A stretch of 64,000 nt of DNA from Myroides sp. 1354 (GCF_030324495.1 NZ_JACAGN010000001.1:443838-507837), one strand, 5' to 3'; counted from the first letter of the stretch, positions 41,217-51,173 are shown. The notes: generated by a model from the letters alone, not told the origin. Numbers and translations are program-made.

Positions 41217-43337
41217 ATGAGAAAATCGTTTATGACACTTCTTGTAGCAACTTTGATTATTTCATGTAAAAATGAAGGAGCAAAGGAACAGGTGGCGGAT
41301 ATTCAATATCCTGAAACGAAAAAAGGAGATGTAGTTGACACCTACTTCGAGGTTGAAGTAGCTGACCCATACCGTTGGTTAGAAGATGACCGTTCCGAAG
41401 AAACTGCAGCTTGGGTAAAAGCACAGAATGAAGTAACTTCAGGTTACTTAGCTCAAATTCCATTTAGAGATCAATTGAAAAAACAAATGGAAGAAGCATG
41501 GAATTACGAGAAAATTGGCGCTCCATTTAAAGAAGGAAAATACACGTATTTTTTCAAAAATGATGGATTACAAAATCAATCTATCTTATATCGTAAAGAT
41601 GAGGCTGGAAAAGAAGAAGTATTCTTAGATCCAAATAAATTCTCTACTGATGGAACAACTTCTCTAGGAAGCATTGATTTCTCAGAAGACGGAAGCAAAG
41701 CTGCTTACGCTATTTCTGAAGGAGGAAGCGACTGGAGAAAAGTAATCGTTATTGATACAGAAACAAAAGAAGTTATTGGCGATACGTTAGTAGATGTTAA
41801 GTTTAGTGGAGTTTCTTGGTTTAAAAATGAAGGATTCTACTATTCAAGCTATGATAAACCGCAAGGAAGTGAATTATCTGCAAAAACAGATCAACACAAA
41901 TTGTACTACCATAAGTTAGGAACGGCTCAAAAAGACGATGCTCTAATCTTTGGTAAAGACCAAAAGAGAAGATATGTGGGGGGATATGTAACAGGAGATA
42001 ATCAATATTTAGTGATTACTGCTGCTAACTCAACGTATGGAAATGAATTGTATATCAAGGATTTGACGAAAGCAAATAGTCCAATCGTAACAATGGTAAA
42101 CAATTTTGACAGTAGCAATGGTGTGTTAGATAGCAAAGAGGGTAAATTGTATATCGTAACGGATTTCAAAGCACCTAATTCACGCGTTGTGACTGTAGAT
42201 GCAACAAAACCACAACAAGCCAATTGGGCTGATTTCATTAAAGAAACAGAAAATGTATTGTCTCCAACAAAAGGAGGAGGGTATATTTTTGCTAGCTATT
42301 TAAAAGATGCAGTTTCAATGGTGAAACAATACGATTACGCTGGTAAAGAAATTAGAACGATTGAATTACCAGGTATTGGAACAGCAAGTGGATTTGGCGG
42401 TAAAAATGAAGATACAACATTGTATTATTCATTTACAAACTACATCACACCAGGAACAATCTATGCTTTAGATGTAAAAGATGGAGCTTCAAAAGTATAT
42501 GAACAACCGAAAGTGAAATTCGATACTGCTCAATACGAATCAAAACAAGTGTTCTACACGTCTAAAGATGGAACAAAAGTACCGATGATTATTACGTATA
42601 AAAAAGGTATTGAATTAAATGGTAAAAATCCAACCATGTTATATGCGTATGGAGGGTTCAATGTTAGCTTGACGCCTTCTTTCAGCATTGCTAATGCCAT
42701 TTGGTTAGAAAATGGTGGAGTATATGCCGTACCGAACTTAAGAGGGGGTGGTGAATATGGAAAAGCTTGGCACGTAGCAGGAACAAAAATGCAAAAGCAA
42801 AATGTATTTGATGATTTCATTGCTGCAGCTCAATATTTGATTGACAATAAATATACTTCATCTGACTTCTTAGCAATTAAAGGAGGATCAAACGGAGGTT
42901 TATTAGTTGGAGCTACGATGACACAACGACCTGACTTAATGAAGGTAGCATTACCTGCAGTAGGGGTGTTAGATATGTTGCGTTACCATACGTTTACAGC
43001 AGGAGCTGGATGGGCGTATGACTACGGAACTGCTGAGGATAGCAAAGAAATGTTTGAATACTTAAAAGGATATTCTCCATTACACAACGTAAAAGCAGAA
43101 GCTTATCCTGCAACGATGGTGACAACAGGAGATCACGATGATCGCGTTGTACCTGCACACAGCTTTAAGTTTGCAGCAGAATTACAAGCGAAAAACAACG
43201 GTAAAAACCCGATGTTAATCCGCATTGAAACAAATGCTGGACATGGAGCAGGGAAATCAATCGCTCAACAAATTCAAGAGCATGTTGATTTACAAGCGTT
43301 CACGCTGTACAGTATGGGAGTTAAGAAGTTGAAATAA
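41217..43337 (+). CDS. Prolyl oligopeptidase family serine peptidase (lipoprotein)
   Basis: 706 residues, the usual S9A length. Lipobox ISC at about residue 17, N-terminal beta-propeller (about 75-420) and C-terminal alpha/beta hydrolase domain. Active site: S558 in [20 protein letters not shown], aspartate in [16 protein letters not shown] and histidine in [12 protein letters not shown]. Cleaves short proline-containing peptides in the periplasm. Has its own terminator at 43353-43388. Confidence 0.95.
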   Translation: MRKSFMTLLVATLIISCKNEGAKEQVADIQYPETKKGDVVDTYFEVEVADPYRWLEDDRSEETAAWVKAQNEVTSGYLAQIPFRDQLKKQMEEAWNYEKIGAPFKEGKYTYFFKNDGLQNQSILYRKDEAGKEEVFLDPNKFSTDGTTSLGSIDFSEDGSKAAYAISEGGSDWRKVIVIDTETKEVIGDTLVDVKFSGVSWFKNEGFYYSSYDKPQGSELSAKTDQHKLYYHKLGTAQKDDALIFGKDQKRRYVGGYVTGDNQYLVITAANSTYGNELYIKDLTKANSPIVTMVNNFDSSNGVLDSKEGKLYIVTDFKAPNSRVVTVDATKPQQANWADFIKETENVLSPTKGGGYIFASYLKDAVSMVKQYDYAGKEIRTIELPGIGTASGFGGKNEDTTLYYSFTNYITPGTIYALDVKDGASKVYEQPKVKFDTAQYESKQVFYTSKDGTKVPMIITYKKGIELNGKNPTMLYAYGGFNVSLTPSFSIANAIWLENGGVYAVPNLRGGGEYGKAWHVAGTKMQKQNVFDDFIAAAQYLIDNKYTSSDFLAIKGGSNGGLLVGATMTQRPDLMKVALPAVGVLDMLRYHTFTAGAGWAYDYGTAEDSKEMFEYLKGYSPLHNVKAEAYPATMVTTGDHDDRVVPAHSFKFAAELQAKNNGKNPMLIRIETNAGHGAGKSIAQQIQEHVDLQAFTLYSMGVKKLK

Positions 43338-43352
43338 ACATATTAGATAAGT

Positions 43353-43388
43353 AAAAAGGCTATCTCTTGCAGGAGATAGCCTTTTTTT
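43353..43388 (+). terminator. Terminator of the prolyl oligopeptidase gene
   Basis: AAAGGCTATCTC-TTGCAG-GAGATAGCCTTT then T-run. Confidence 0.85.
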
Positions 43389-43418
43389 ATGTTGTAATGT
43401 TATCTTGTGTTGATGCAA

Positions 43419-44174
43419 TTAATTTGCTTTTATTTTCGGAAAACCACCATCTACACTGATTTCCGTTCCTACAATAAAGGAAGAATCATCCGAAGCGAGG
43501 AAAAGAACAGCCTGAGCAACCTCTTGGGGTTGTCCAAAGCGCTTAATCGGAACCTGAGGAGCAAAGGAAGTGGTAAACTGTTTCACTTGCTCTTCGGATA
43601 GATTCGAACGGTCAAAGTAGTTGGTTTCTATTGGACCAGGTGAAACGGCATTTACTCGGATGTTTTTACTGATGAGCTCTGCAGCAAAGGTCTTCGTAAA
43701 GGATTGTACTGCTGCTTTTGCAGCAGAGTAAACACTAGAATGAGCCATGCCAATTTCAGTGACAATAGACGTGTTTAATACTATAGAACCATTCGGGCGT
43801 ACAAGAGGGAGTACCTGTTGTACGGTGAATAAAGTCCCTTTTACTAACACATCAAACATCTCATTGTAATGCGCTTCATCAATGTGTTCCAAAGGGGCAT
43901 ATTTTCCAAATCCTGCATTAACGAATACAAGATCTAAATGAGATACCTGTTGACTAATCAAATGCTGTAATTGGAGTAAATCTGCCATAGATCCTGCATC
44001 AGAAACAATTCCAAGGGCGTTGTTTCCGATTTCAGCGACTGTGCGCTCTACTGTTTCTTTCGTTCGACCTGTGAGGATAACTTGAGCTCCTTCATTACTA
44101 AATAATTGAGCTGTTGCTTTGCCTATACCACTTGTACCACCCGTAACAAGGGCAATCTTTCCTTTTAATTTCAT
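43419..44174 (-). CDS. SDR-family oxidoreductase
   Basis: 251 residues from the ATG at 44174 (MKLKGKIALVTGG), the natural Rossmann start; an upstream in-frame ATG at 44216 would add a non-family extension. Glycine motif TGGTSGIGKATAQLF, NAG motif VFVNAGFG, catalytic serine and YxxxK in LNTSIVTEIGMAHSSVYSAAKAAV, PG motif AVSPGPIETN. Typical 3-oxoacyl reductase-like dehydrogenase; substrate unknown. Confidence 0.93.
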   Translation of the reverse strand: MKLKGKIALVTGGTSGIGKATAQLFSNEGAQVILTGRTKETVERTVAEIGNNALGIVSDAGSMADLLQLQHLISQQVSHLDLVFVNAGFGKYAPLEHIDEAHYNEMFDVLVKGTLFTVQQVLPLVRPNGSIVLNTSIVTEIGMAHSSVYSAAKAAVQSFTKTFAAELISKNIRVNAVSPGPIETNYFDRSNLSEEQVKQFTTSFAPQVPIKRFGQPQEVAQAVLFLASDDSSFIVGTEISVDGGFPKIKAN

Positions 44175-44247
44175 CTTTCTATCTTTTAAAAGACCAAAAG
44201 TAGGAGGAGGATACAAGCGCTACAATCCGTTTCTTGCTATTTTTGTT

Positions 44248-44853
44248 TTAGTATTTATAATCTTTAATACCTGCATTAATCTCCGCATCAATATCATTTT
44301 GTGGTGGAGGAATAGGGCAAGAAAATTTAGGATTGTACACACAGTAAGGGTTATAAGCTAAATTGAAATTTAATATAATGGTTTCCCCTTCTGGGATTTC
44401 TAAATCAATATATCGACCGCCACCATAGGTAGTAACTCCTGAAGTTAAATCAGTAAAAGGAAGAAATAAATGTTTTTCATATTCTTTTTGATTGCGCAGG
44501 TTTACATCTTGAAATAAGTCTAATTTCTGCGGTTTACCATTGAAGGTAAACGTTGCTTCTCCGTACTTCACATAAATAGGCTTGCGCTCGGTAGTAGTTG
44601 GCATCTCGAATGGTACTTCACCTGGTGTTCGTGTGAATTGGGCTTCTACAATGAAGCGTTCATTTACAGGAAAGAAATCAAGACTGACAAATTTTTTTAA
44701 GGCATCAGGTACTAAGGGAGAGGTCTCTTTATTGGCGAATTCTTTATTTAAGCTTTTTTGAAATAGAAGTGCTTTTTCCGTCTCTGTTTGGGGAGAGGAC
44801 GTACAAGCATACTGCAATAGGATGGCAGCACCAAGCATAATCAATCGTTTCAT
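44248..44853 (-). CDS. DUF1684 lipoprotein
   Basis: 201 residues from the ATG at 44853 (MKRLIMLGAAILLQYACTSS), lipobox YAC. The DUF1684 signature follows: VKYGEATFTFNGKPQKLDLFQ, LFLPFTDLTSGVTTYGGGRYIDLEI, LNFNLAYNPYCVYNPKFSCPIPPPQN. Unknown function; beta-rich. Earlier in-frame ATGs lack a signal peptide. Confidence 0.88.
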   Translation of the reverse strand: MKRLIMLGAAILLQYACTSSPQTETEKALLFQKSLNKEFANKETSPLVPDALKKFVSLDFFPVNERFIVEAQFTRTPGEVPFEMPTTTERKPIYVKYGEATFTFNGKPQKLDLFQDVNLRNQKEYEKHLFLPFTDLTSGVTTYGGGRYIDLEIPEGETIILNFNLAYNPYCVYNPKFSCPIPPPQNDIDAEINAGIKDYKY

Positions 44854-44893
44854 TGTTTTTGTATTGTTCTGGGTTGGCCGTAAAAATAACAAA

Positions 44894-44922
44894 AAAGGTT
44901 TGCCTTTTAAAGACAAACCTTT
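44894..44922 (-). terminator. Terminator behind dps
   Basis: AAAGGTTTG (44894-44902) pairs with CAAACCTTT (44914-44922); T-rich tail on the minus strand, 23 bp after the dps stop. Confidence 0.75.
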
Positions 44923-44944
44923 ATAATCTATACGAACCAAGCGA

Positions 44945-45418
44945 TTACTTGATATGGGCGCGTAGCATCCAAGCTGCTTCTTCGTGTTTCTCTAATAATC
45001 CAGTCAAGAAATCGGCTGTACCTTGATCGTGCATATCGTCAATTACATCGATGTTTTCTCTTAAGTATAGGATAATCGCTTCGTGATCTTTGCACAAGTC
45101 TTTAATCCATGATGCACTGTCGTTTCCTTGGTTATCTCTCGATTCAGACAATTGTGTCAAAGCCAGATATTCTTTTAAGCTACTAGGGGCGTAATGTCCT
45201 AAATGACGGATTCTTTCCGCAATGGCATCCACATCTTCGATAATAGCTTCATATTGTGATTGAAAAAATAAGTGCATGGAATGAAAGTCAATACCTTCAA
45301 CGTTGTAATGTGCATTTCTTGTTTTGGTATAAAGCACAAATTCATCTGCTAATAGTTTGGCAAGTTTATCTGTGATTTGTTGTCTTACCTCGTCTTTTAA
45401 ACCAATGTTTGTTTTCAT
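44945..45418 (-). CDS. dps: Dps ferritin-like DNA-protection protein
   Basis: 157 residues. The inter-subunit ferroxidase ligands have the Dps spacing: H37, H49, D64 and E68 (AHYNVEG, FHSMH, EDVDAIAERI). Forms a 12-subunit shell that oxidises Fe(II) with hydrogen peroxide and shields DNA in starvation. No lysine-rich N-terminal tail, so DNA binding may be weak. Single-gene transcript. Confidence 0.94.
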   Translation of the reverse strand: MKTNIGLKDEVRQQITDKLAKLLADEFVLYTKTRNAHYNVEGIDFHSMHLFFQSQYEAIIEDVDAIAERIRHLGHYAPSSLKEYLALTQLSESRDNQGNDSASWIKDLCKDHEAIILYLRENIDVIDDMHDQGTADFLTGLLEKHEEAAWMLRAHIK

Positions 45419-45548
45419 AGTATTTGATTTTTAGTTGCTTACAAATTACAAAAAAAGTAGGGATTAATCCCTATTTAGACTGATAAATAAAAGATAAAAA
45501 TTACTTTTTTAGATAAAGAGTTTGGATTTCTTCTTTTTAGAAATAAAA

Positions 45549-45572
45549 AAAGGATCTGTTTCCAGATCCTTT
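45549..45572 (-). terminator. Terminator of the LEA-like lipoprotein gene
   Basis: AAAGGATCTG-TTTC-CAGATCCTTT, 7 bp after the stop on the minus strand. Confidence 0.8.
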
Positions 45573-45578
45573 ATGTGA

Positions 45579-46046
45579 TTATTTTTTCAACTTATCGGCA
45601 GCATTCTCTAACCCTTTTTGAGCTTCTTTTGCTGCTTCGTTTACATTGTCTTTGGCTTTATCCGCTTTTTCTTTCGCTTCATCTTTCATTTCGTTGACTT
45701 TGTCTTTGGCTTGGTCTAATGATTTTGCAGCGTCATTTTTTAATTCTTCAGCTTTATCACCCACTTTGTTTACTACTTCTTCTGTTTTGTTTTTAGTAGC
45801 TTCCCATGCTTTTTGAGCTTCGTCTAGTGTTTTTCTTGCAGCTTCTTCAGCGGCTTTATCTCCACTTTTTACTGCCGCTTCTAAAGCTTGTTTGGCTTCT
45901 TCAAATTTAACCTCTGCTTCTGATTTTGCAGCTGTTAATTCTGTTGCAGGTGTAGTGTCTGTTTCTACAGCTTCTGACTTGTTGTCCTTACAAGATGTAG
46001 CAAAAAGTAAACCTCCAATAGCTAATGATAATACGAGTTTTTTCAT
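45579..46046 (-). CDS. Helical LEA-like / apolipoprotein-like lipoprotein
   Basis: 155 residues. Lipobox TSC at about residue 19, followed by Thr/Glu spacer and about 110 residues of highly charged Ala/Lys/Glu helix with 11-residue-like periodicity (KVNEMKDEAKEKADKAKDNVNEAAKEAQ). Resembles plant LEA and bacterial YtxH-like stress proteins. Probably a periplasmic stress or membrane-stabilising protein. Confidence 0.75.
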   Translation of the reverse strand: MKKLVLSLAIGGLLFATSCKDNKSEAVETDTTPATELTAAKSEAEVKFEEAKQALEAAVKSGDKAAEEAARKTLDEAQKAWEATKNKTEEVVNKVGDKAEELKNDAAKSLDQAKDKVNEMKDEAKEKADKAKDNVNEAAKEAQKGLENAADKLKK

Positions 46047-46120
46047 AACAAAAATATTTTAAGTTTGACTACAAGTTAGGAAAAATCTAGGTTAAATTAA
46101 AATTTTTAACTAAAAGTATA

Positions 46121-46825
46121 CTATTTTTTATTTTTTTTCTTTTTACTCAAATCCAACGGACCATAGCCATTGATGTAGCGAGAAATGGTTTGTTTTCTCT
46201 TGCTCACATAAGGTCCTGATTTGACTGGATTATATCGTCTCGGACTAGGTAAGATTACTGCCAATCCTGCGGCTTCACTTACGGTAAGTTTAGCTGCACT
46301 TTTTTTGTACCAATGCTGAGCAGCAGCCTCTGCACCATAAATCCCATCACCCATTTCGATGCTGTTGAGGTACACCTCTAAAATACGTTCCTTCGACCAA
46401 AATAACTCGATTAAAGCTGTGAAATAAGCCTCAAATCCTTTGCGAATATAACTTCGCCCTGGCCATAAGAATACGTTTTTCGCCGTTTGCTGCGAAATGG
46501 TACTTCCTCCTTTGATGCGTTTCCCCTTTTCATTATTCTTCATCGCCTTCTCAATTGCTTTGAAATCAAAACCATTGTGACTTAAAAAGTGCCCATCCTC
46601 ACTGACAATAACTGCTTTTTGTAAATTAGGACTGATTTTGTCCAAAGAAACCCAATCGTGTTTTAGTGTAAAAGGCTTGTCTTCTTTCTTTTGATCGTAC
46701 AACCGTATAAACATCAATGGGGTATAAGGTATGGGAACAAAACGAAAAAAGATAACTGAAAAGATGCTTAAAGCAAAGAACCACAACACAAGCTTTAGGA
46801 TAAAGCGTAAAAGTTTGCGAACCAT
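46121..46825 (-). CDS. mtgA: Monofunctional peptidoglycan transglycosylase MtgA
   Basis: 234 residues: one N-terminal membrane helix and a GT51 domain. The motifs VIVSEDGHFLSHNGFD (catalytic Glu), KGGSTISQQTAKNVFLW, KERILEVYLNSIEMGDGIYGAEAAAQHWYKKSA and LTVSEAAGLAVILPSPRRYNP are complete. Polymerises lipid II glycan strands without a transpeptidase domain. -7 box TACATTTG at 46852-46859 (minus). Confidence 0.97.
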   Translation of the reverse strand: MVRKLLRFILKLVLWFFALSIFSVIFFRFVPIPYTPLMFIRLYDQKKEDKPFTLKHDWVSLDKISPNLQKAVIVSEDGHFLSHNGFDFKAIEKAMKNNEKGKRIKGGSTISQQTAKNVFLWPGRSYIRKGFEAYFTALIELFWSKERILEVYLNSIEMGDGIYGAEAAAQHWYKKSAAKLTVSEAAGLAVILPSPRRYNPVKSGPYVSKRKQTISRYINGYGPLDLSKKKKNKK

Positions 46826-46851
46826 AGATTTATAACGTATAAAAACTGATG

Positions 46852-46859
46852 CAAATGTA
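46852..46859 (-). promoter_or_regulatory. -7 box for mtgA
   Basis: The minus strand reads TACATTTG, a perfect TAnnTTTG, 27 bp from the ATG. Confidence 0.55.
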
Positions 46860-46910
46860 CTAACATATTGTGAAATCTAATTCACAGGAAGCAAAAAAAT
46901 ACAAAAAAAA

Positions 46911-46931
46911 AGCTACCCATTTGAGGTAGCT
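46911..46931 (-). terminator. Terminator behind the SDR gene
   Basis: AGCTACC-CATTTGA-GGTAGCT with an A-run on the plus strand (T-run for the minus-strand gene). Confidence 0.8.
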
Positions 46932-46943
46932 TGATTTGTTGTA

Positions 46944-47663
46944 TTATACGGGATTTGTCGTCCATAAAGAAGCGGTTTTTAACATCGCTCGTCTCGGTAA
47001 TTTTAAAGTGGCTACAAGCAATTCCGCAAAATCTTCGGGTTGTAAGATGTGATCTGGATTGCCATCGGTTAAGCCTAATTCAATTGACATATCTGAGGCA
47101 ATGGTACTCGGTGTTAAGGTACACACGCGGATATTGTTTTTGCGCACTTCTTTCATTAGGGATTCAGATAGTCCGATAACGGCAAATTTCGACGCTGAAT
47201 AAGCCGAAGTCGTAGGATTTCCATTTAATCCTGCTGTAGAAGCTACATTGAAAATATCCCCTTCATTTTTAGCAATTAAATGAGGCAATACTTCACGCGT
47301 TACATTGTAAACCCCCATGACATTCGTTAGTAAAATTTCTTCCCAACGATCTGCGGGCATATCCACAAATTTTCCAAATTCAGAAATTCCCGCATTGTTT
47401 ACAAGAATATCTATTCCTCCTAAGAAATCAATGACTTTTGCGATTTCCGTTTTTACTGCTGATTTGTCTACTACATCAAATACGGCATACGTTGCCTTTA
47501 CACCTAAAGACGTTAATTCAGCAACCGTTTGTTTTAAGCGCTCTTCGTTTCGACCGGTAATGGCCACGTTAATTCCTTCTTTAGCAAAAGCAATAGCCGT
47601 AGCTTTCCCTAAACCTCTTCCTCCTCCTGTGATAATGGCATTTTTTCCTTCTAATGAATTCAT
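46944..47663 (-). CDS. SDR-family oxidoreductase (3-oxoacyl-ACP reductase-like)
   Basis: 239 residues. [57 protein letters not shown] (Ser, Tyr, Lys) and LTPSTIASD. Substrate unknown. It lies 28 bp downstream of the DUF3050 gene on the same strand, probably one transcript. Confidence 0.93.
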   Translation of the reverse strand: MNSLEGKNAIITGGGRGLGKATAIAFAKEGINVAITGRNEERLKQTVAELTSLGVKATYAVFDVVDKSAVKTEIAKVIDFLGGIDILVNNAGISEFGKFVDMPADRWEEILLTNVMGVYNVTREVLPHLIAKNEGDIFNVASTAGLNGNPTTSAYSASKFAVIGLSESLMKEVRKNNIRVCTLTPSTIASDMSIELGLTDGNPDHILQPEDFAELLVATLKLPRRAMLKTASLWTTNPV

Positions 47664-47691
47664 AGCGTTGTGTTTTTATATATAAAATTAA

Positions 47692-48462
47692 TTAATTTGC
47701 TTCAATGGTGCGTTCAATCGCATTCCATAACCCATAGCGTTTTACTAAGGCTTCTTTGGATACGCGAATAACGTCTTGCCATTTTTGTTCATCCGAACCA
47801 CATAATTCCGCAATCATTTGCATCGCCATAGGGCCATGCTCATCCCCATCTAATTCAATGTGACGCTCAAAGTAATAAATTAATTTGGATAAGTCTGTTT
47901 CGGGAAAGTTAAGTTGGAACCCTTTTAGAATTTCAGTGAACATGGCTGGAATCAAATCTTCCCGACCAAAAGTAAAAGCCGCCGCAATTTCGTGTGGTTT
48001 TCCTTGCGCAATGATGTCAAAGGTAAAGGTGAGAAAATCTTTGATATCTCGATCTACATTCAACAAATCAATGGCTTGATTAATGCTTTTTCCTTCTTGT
48101 AGCGATTGTAAAAAGGTACCCATAGTTTGTACATCCGCTTGGGCATCTTGCATGGCATCTACATACATTTCAAAATGACTCAATCGCTGTCCGTCCATCG
48201 CAAGGTCTGATTCTTCTGCCAAAACGATTTCGTTAATTAAGTAACGCGTCTGTGGATAGGGAGAAGCAAACCAGGGTGTAGTGGTACAAGTTAGTTTTTG
48301 TTGCAGTGCTTTTAGTAAAGACATAAAATCCCATACGGCATACACATGACCTTCCATGAAGTTTTGCAAATGGGCAACGGTTGTAATTTTTGAGTATAAG
48401 GGATGCTCTAATAGCGCTTGACGTTCTGGGGTAATCAGTTGATTAACGGTTTGAATATTCAT
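47692..48462 (-). CDS. DUF3050 (haem-oxygenase-fold) protein
   Basis: 256 residues. The helical pattern with FMEGHVYAVWDFMSLLKALQQKL, YLINEIVLAEESDL, SHFEMYVDAMQDAQ and LIYYFERHIELDGDEHGPMAMQMI is that of DUF3050, a haem-oxygenase/TENA-like fold with conserved His and Glu residues suggesting a di-metal site. Substrate unknown. Its -7 box TATTTTTG lies at 48482-48489. Confidence 0.85.
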   Translation of the reverse strand: MNIQTVNQLITPERQALLEHPLYSKITTVAHLQNFMEGHVYAVWDFMSLLKALQQKLTCTTTPWFASPYPQTRYLINEIVLAEESDLAMDGQRLSHFEMYVDAMQDAQADVQTMGTFLQSLQEGKSINQAIDLLNVDRDIKDFLTFTFDIIAQGKPHEIAAAFTFGREDLIPAMFTEILKGFQLNFPETDLSKLIYYFERHIELDGDEHGPMAMQMIAELCGSDEQKWQDVIRVSKEALVKRYGLWNAIERTIEAN

Positions 48463-48481
48463 AATGACTTAAAGATTTGTA

Positions 48482-48489
48482 CAAAAATA
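48482..48489 (-). promoter_or_regulatory. -7 box for the DUF3050-SDR unit
   Basis: The minus strand reads TATTTTTG, a perfect TAnnTTTG, 20 bp from the ATG and touching the terminator of the upstream gene. Confidence 0.5.
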
Positions 48490-48493
48490 AAAA

Positions 48494-48515
48494 AGCTTCT
48501 CGGTAAGGAGAAGCT
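48494..48515 (-). terminator. Terminator of the acyl-CoA dehydrogenase gene
   Basis: AGCTTCTC-GGTAAG-GAGAAGCT, 37 bp beyond the stop; the minus strand continues with T. Confidence 0.8.
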
Positions 48516-48552
48516 CTTTATATAAAGTTTATCTATTTTGTTATAAGCTAGA

Positions 48553-49731
48553 CTACTTGAACGCTGGGAATCCAGTTACATCCATACCTGTAATTAACAA
48601 GTGGATATCGTGTGTTCCTTCATAGGTTACAACTGATTCAAGGTTCATCATGTGGCGCATAATAGAATACTCCCCTGTGATACCCATTCCTCCTAACATT
48701 TGACGTGCATCACGTGCAATTTCTAATGCCATATTTACGTTGTTGCGTTTTGCCATAGAAATCTGAGCTGAAGTCGCTCTTCCTTCGTTTCTCAAAACAC
48801 CCAAACGCCAAGTTAATAATTGTGCTTTGGTGATTTCTGTAATCATCTCAGCTAATTTCTTTTGTTGCAATTGAGTTGCTCCAATTGGCTTGTCAAATTG
48901 GATACGCTCTTTCGAGTAACGCAAAGCGGTATCATAACAATCCATTGCAGCTCCAATCGCTCCCCAAGCAATTCCGTAACGTGCAGAATCTAAACATCCT
49001 AGAGGTGCTCCTAATCCTGATTTGTTAGGCAATAAATTTTCTTTAGGAACTTTTACATTGTCAAAAATAAGCTCTCCAGTTGCAGAAGCTCTTAATGACC
49101 ATTTGTTGTGCGTTTCTGGTGTAGAGAAACCTTCCATTCCTCTCTCCACGATTAATCCGTGAATTCTACCTTCTTCGTTTTTCGCCCAAACTACTGCAAT
49201 GTCAGCAAATGGTGCATTCGAAATCCACATTTTTGCTCCATTTAATAGGTAGTGATCGCCCATATCTTTGAAGTTGGTGATCATTCCCCCAGGGTTTGAA
49301 CCATGATCAGGCTCAGTTAAACCAAAACAACCGATCATTTCTCCAGTTGCTAATTTTGGTAAGTATTTATTGCGTTGTTCTTCGTTACCGTATTTCCAAA
49401 TCGGATACATTACTAAAGAAGATTGAACAGATGATGTTGAACGTACACCTGAATCACCTCTTTCAATTTCTTGCATAATTAAACCATATGAAATTTGGTC
49501 TAATCCTGCTCCTCCGTATTCTGTTGGAATATAAGGACCAAATCCTCCAATTTCACCTAAACCTTTGATGATTTGTTTTGGGAATTCTGCTTTTTGAGCA
49601 TATTCCTCAATAATTGGAGATACTTCTTTTTTTACCCATGCTCTCGCTGCATCGCGAATCAATTTGTGCTCTTCTGTAAGCAAATCATCTAAAAGATAGT
49701 AATCTGGCGCCTGAAATAAATCTGGTTTCAT
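48553..49731 (-). CDS. Acyl-CoA dehydrogenase, glutaryl-CoA dehydrogenase-like
   Basis: 392 residues, the full length of the family. FAD-binding and substrate elements: GCFGLTEPDHGSNPGGM, KMWISNAPFADI, QFDKPIGATQLQQKKLAEM, RDARQMLGGMGITGEYSI and the catalytic base in VVTYEGTHDIHLLITG. The EPDHGSNPGGM and R-S-T-S-S-V patterns are those of glutaryl-CoA dehydrogenases (lysine/tryptophan degradation), but a general short- or branched-chain role cannot be excluded. Confidence 0.92.
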   Translation of the reverse strand: MKPDLFQAPDYYLLDDLLTEEHKLIRDAARAWVKKEVSPIIEEYAQKAEFPKQIIKGLGEIGGFGPYIPTEYGGAGLDQISYGLIMQEIERGDSGVRSTSSVQSSLVMYPIWKYGNEEQRNKYLPKLATGEMIGCFGLTEPDHGSNPGGMITNFKDMGDHYLLNGAKMWISNAPFADIAVVWAKNEEGRIHGLIVERGMEGFSTPETHNKWSLRASATGELIFDNVKVPKENLLPNKSGLGAPLGCLDSARYGIAWGAIGAAMDCYDTALRYSKERIQFDKPIGATQLQQKKLAEMITEITKAQLLTWRLGVLRNEGRATSAQISMAKRNNVNMALEIARDARQMLGGMGITGEYSIMRHMMNLESVVTYEGTHDIHLLITGMDVTGFPAFK

Positions 49732-49760
49732 AATATTCTTAAGTTTATCAGTTGTGACAA

Positions 49761-49768
49761 CAAAAATA
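49761..49768 (-). promoter_or_regulatory. -7 box for the acyl-CoA dehydrogenase
   Basis: The minus strand reads TATTTTTG, a perfect TAnnTTTG, 30 bp upstream of the ATG. Confidence 0.55.
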
Positions 49769-49862
49769 AGTAATATTTACATATGTGCAATTTTTGCAGA
49801 TGAAAGTATAGCTAAATTGCCGTTTTTTTAGTAGGTAAAGGGATGTAACGCTGTTTTTTTAT

Positions 49863-49988
49863 CTAAGGTACATTTAATTGATAACGGACGGAACGTCCTG
49901 CTCCTATTGAGACAAGAATTTTTTTTTCTACTAGGTCTTGTAAATCGCGAGTAGCTGTAGCTTTGGATGTTGCCAATTGTAGATCATG
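49863..49988 (-). pseudogene. C-terminal fragment of a Fic-family-like protein
   Basis: A 41-codon minus-strand frame ending in TAG reads HDLQLATSKATATRDLQDLV followed by EKKILVSIGAGRSVRYQLNVP. This is the winged-helix C-terminus typical of Fic/DUF4172-like proteins (ATATRDLQDLVEKG.L...G.GRS.RY.L). No start or Fic motif (HPFxxGNG) is present, so it is a remnant. Confidence 0.55.
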
Positions 49989-50064
49989 AGCCGATTATTA
50001 ATTTAATTGGCTCAAATATACGTAAAAAATGAGCCGATTAGATAAGTTAATCGGCTCATTTTTT
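49987..50064. terminator. Two tandem hairpins with the same arms
   Basis: A 17-bp perfect stem (arm from AAAAAATGAGCCGATTA at 50024-50040, complement 50048-50064) is the working bidirectional terminator. A second hairpin with nearly the same arm (TGAGCCGATTA 49987-49997, TAATTGGCTCA 50004-50014, one G-T pair) lies directly before it, inside the end of the Fic remnant. Confidence 0.75.
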
Positions 50065-50114
50065 TATATCGTATTGATTATGAGTGTTTCATTCTTGATC
50101 TTTACAAAGAAGAA

Positions 50115-50933
50115 TTATTCCTTCTTTTGCAGTTTTCTGCGTTTGAGTTTTCTTCTAACGACAAACAATACACCCAAAATAATGAGGATAAAGGGCCAAA
50201 TGTAAAACAGTCCAAGGGTGAAGGAAACCAGGTTGTCCCATCCTTCTGCAAAGGCGGTGGTAAATTCAGAACCGAAAGTGGATGTACTCGTTTGTTTTTC
50301 ATAAAATACGACAGTAAGCGTACTATAAGCCACGCTGCTTTTTAAGTAGTTTAATCGCCCTTCATAGGATTCAATATCGGAGCGAAGTGCTTCGATTTCT
50401 TTTTCAATAGCTAAGATTTCTTCTACTTTATTCGCTTTGCTCAACAAGGCTTTGTAGCGATTTTCCAACTCTTTTTTGGTGTGGATGCGCGATTCTACAT
50501 CAATGAATTCTTCTGTAACATCCAATGCTTTAATGTCTTGATTTTCCACTTTTTTAGCGGCAGTGGTAATATCTGACAAAAGTTTTTCGAAATTTTCTGC
50601 AGGTACACGTACTGTAAGGGTATAAGTCGATTGACTCGCATAAGTCTCCGCTTGATCTTGTGAAACATAGCCTTTGTAGGTCGCTAAGGCTGCTGTAATC
50701 TGCTTGCGCGTTTCGGCAGCATTAGCAGTTTCAAAGCGAATCGTTCCTTCCTTGATGATTTTGCGTTCAACGGCTTGCTCTACTTCTAGATTTTTAGCAG
50801 GAGATGAATTGGCATTTGAAAGGCTAAGGTAGTCCGCACTTTCGGCAGCTACACTGTCGTATTTTTTATCACAAGAAGTTAAGGTTAATAGGGAGATTAC
50901 TCCTATAAGGGTGTAGCATAATATTTTTTTCAT
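50115..50933 (-). CDS. DUF4349 lipoprotein
   Basis: 272 residues. Lipobox TSC at about 20, DUF4349 core (IRFETANAAETRKQITAALATYKGYVSQDQAETYASQSTYTLTVRVPAENFEKLL, ALDVTEEFIDVESRIHTKKELENRYKALLSKANKVEEILAIEKEIEALRSDIESYEGRLNYL) with a long coiled coil, and one C-terminal membrane helix (YIWPFILIILGVLFVV) followed by a basic tail. Topology: periplasmic coiled coil, both ends membrane-anchored. Function unknown. Confidence 0.88.
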   Translation of the reverse strand: MKKILCYTLIGVISLLTLTSCDKKYDSVAAESADYLSLSNANSSPAKNLEVEQAVERKIIKEGTIRFETANAAETRKQITAALATYKGYVSQDQAETYASQSTYTLTVRVPAENFEKLLSDITTAAKKVENQDIKALDVTEEFIDVESRIHTKKELENRYKALLSKANKVEEILAIEKEIEALRSDIESYEGRLNYLKSSVAYSTLTVVFYEKQTSTSTFGSEFTTAFAEGWDNLVSFTLGLFYIWPFILIILGVLFVVRRKLKRRKLQKKE

Positions 50934-51173
50934 AGCGTTTTTATTTAAGTTATAGGAGATTGGGTCTATTCATGTATCCAACTTAGATAAATTAAAGGTA
51001 TAAAAAAGAAAGATAGGGCAGGGGAGGTTAGGTAGGATTTTGAAGTAAATCACTAGTTTTAGGGAGAGAAGGGATAGGGAAATAAAAAAATAGCTGAAAT
51101 ACGTTTACCCTTTAGTTAATAGTTAGTTGAAATATGTTAAATTGCCAGATTAACCAAGTTTTAATATAACTAA

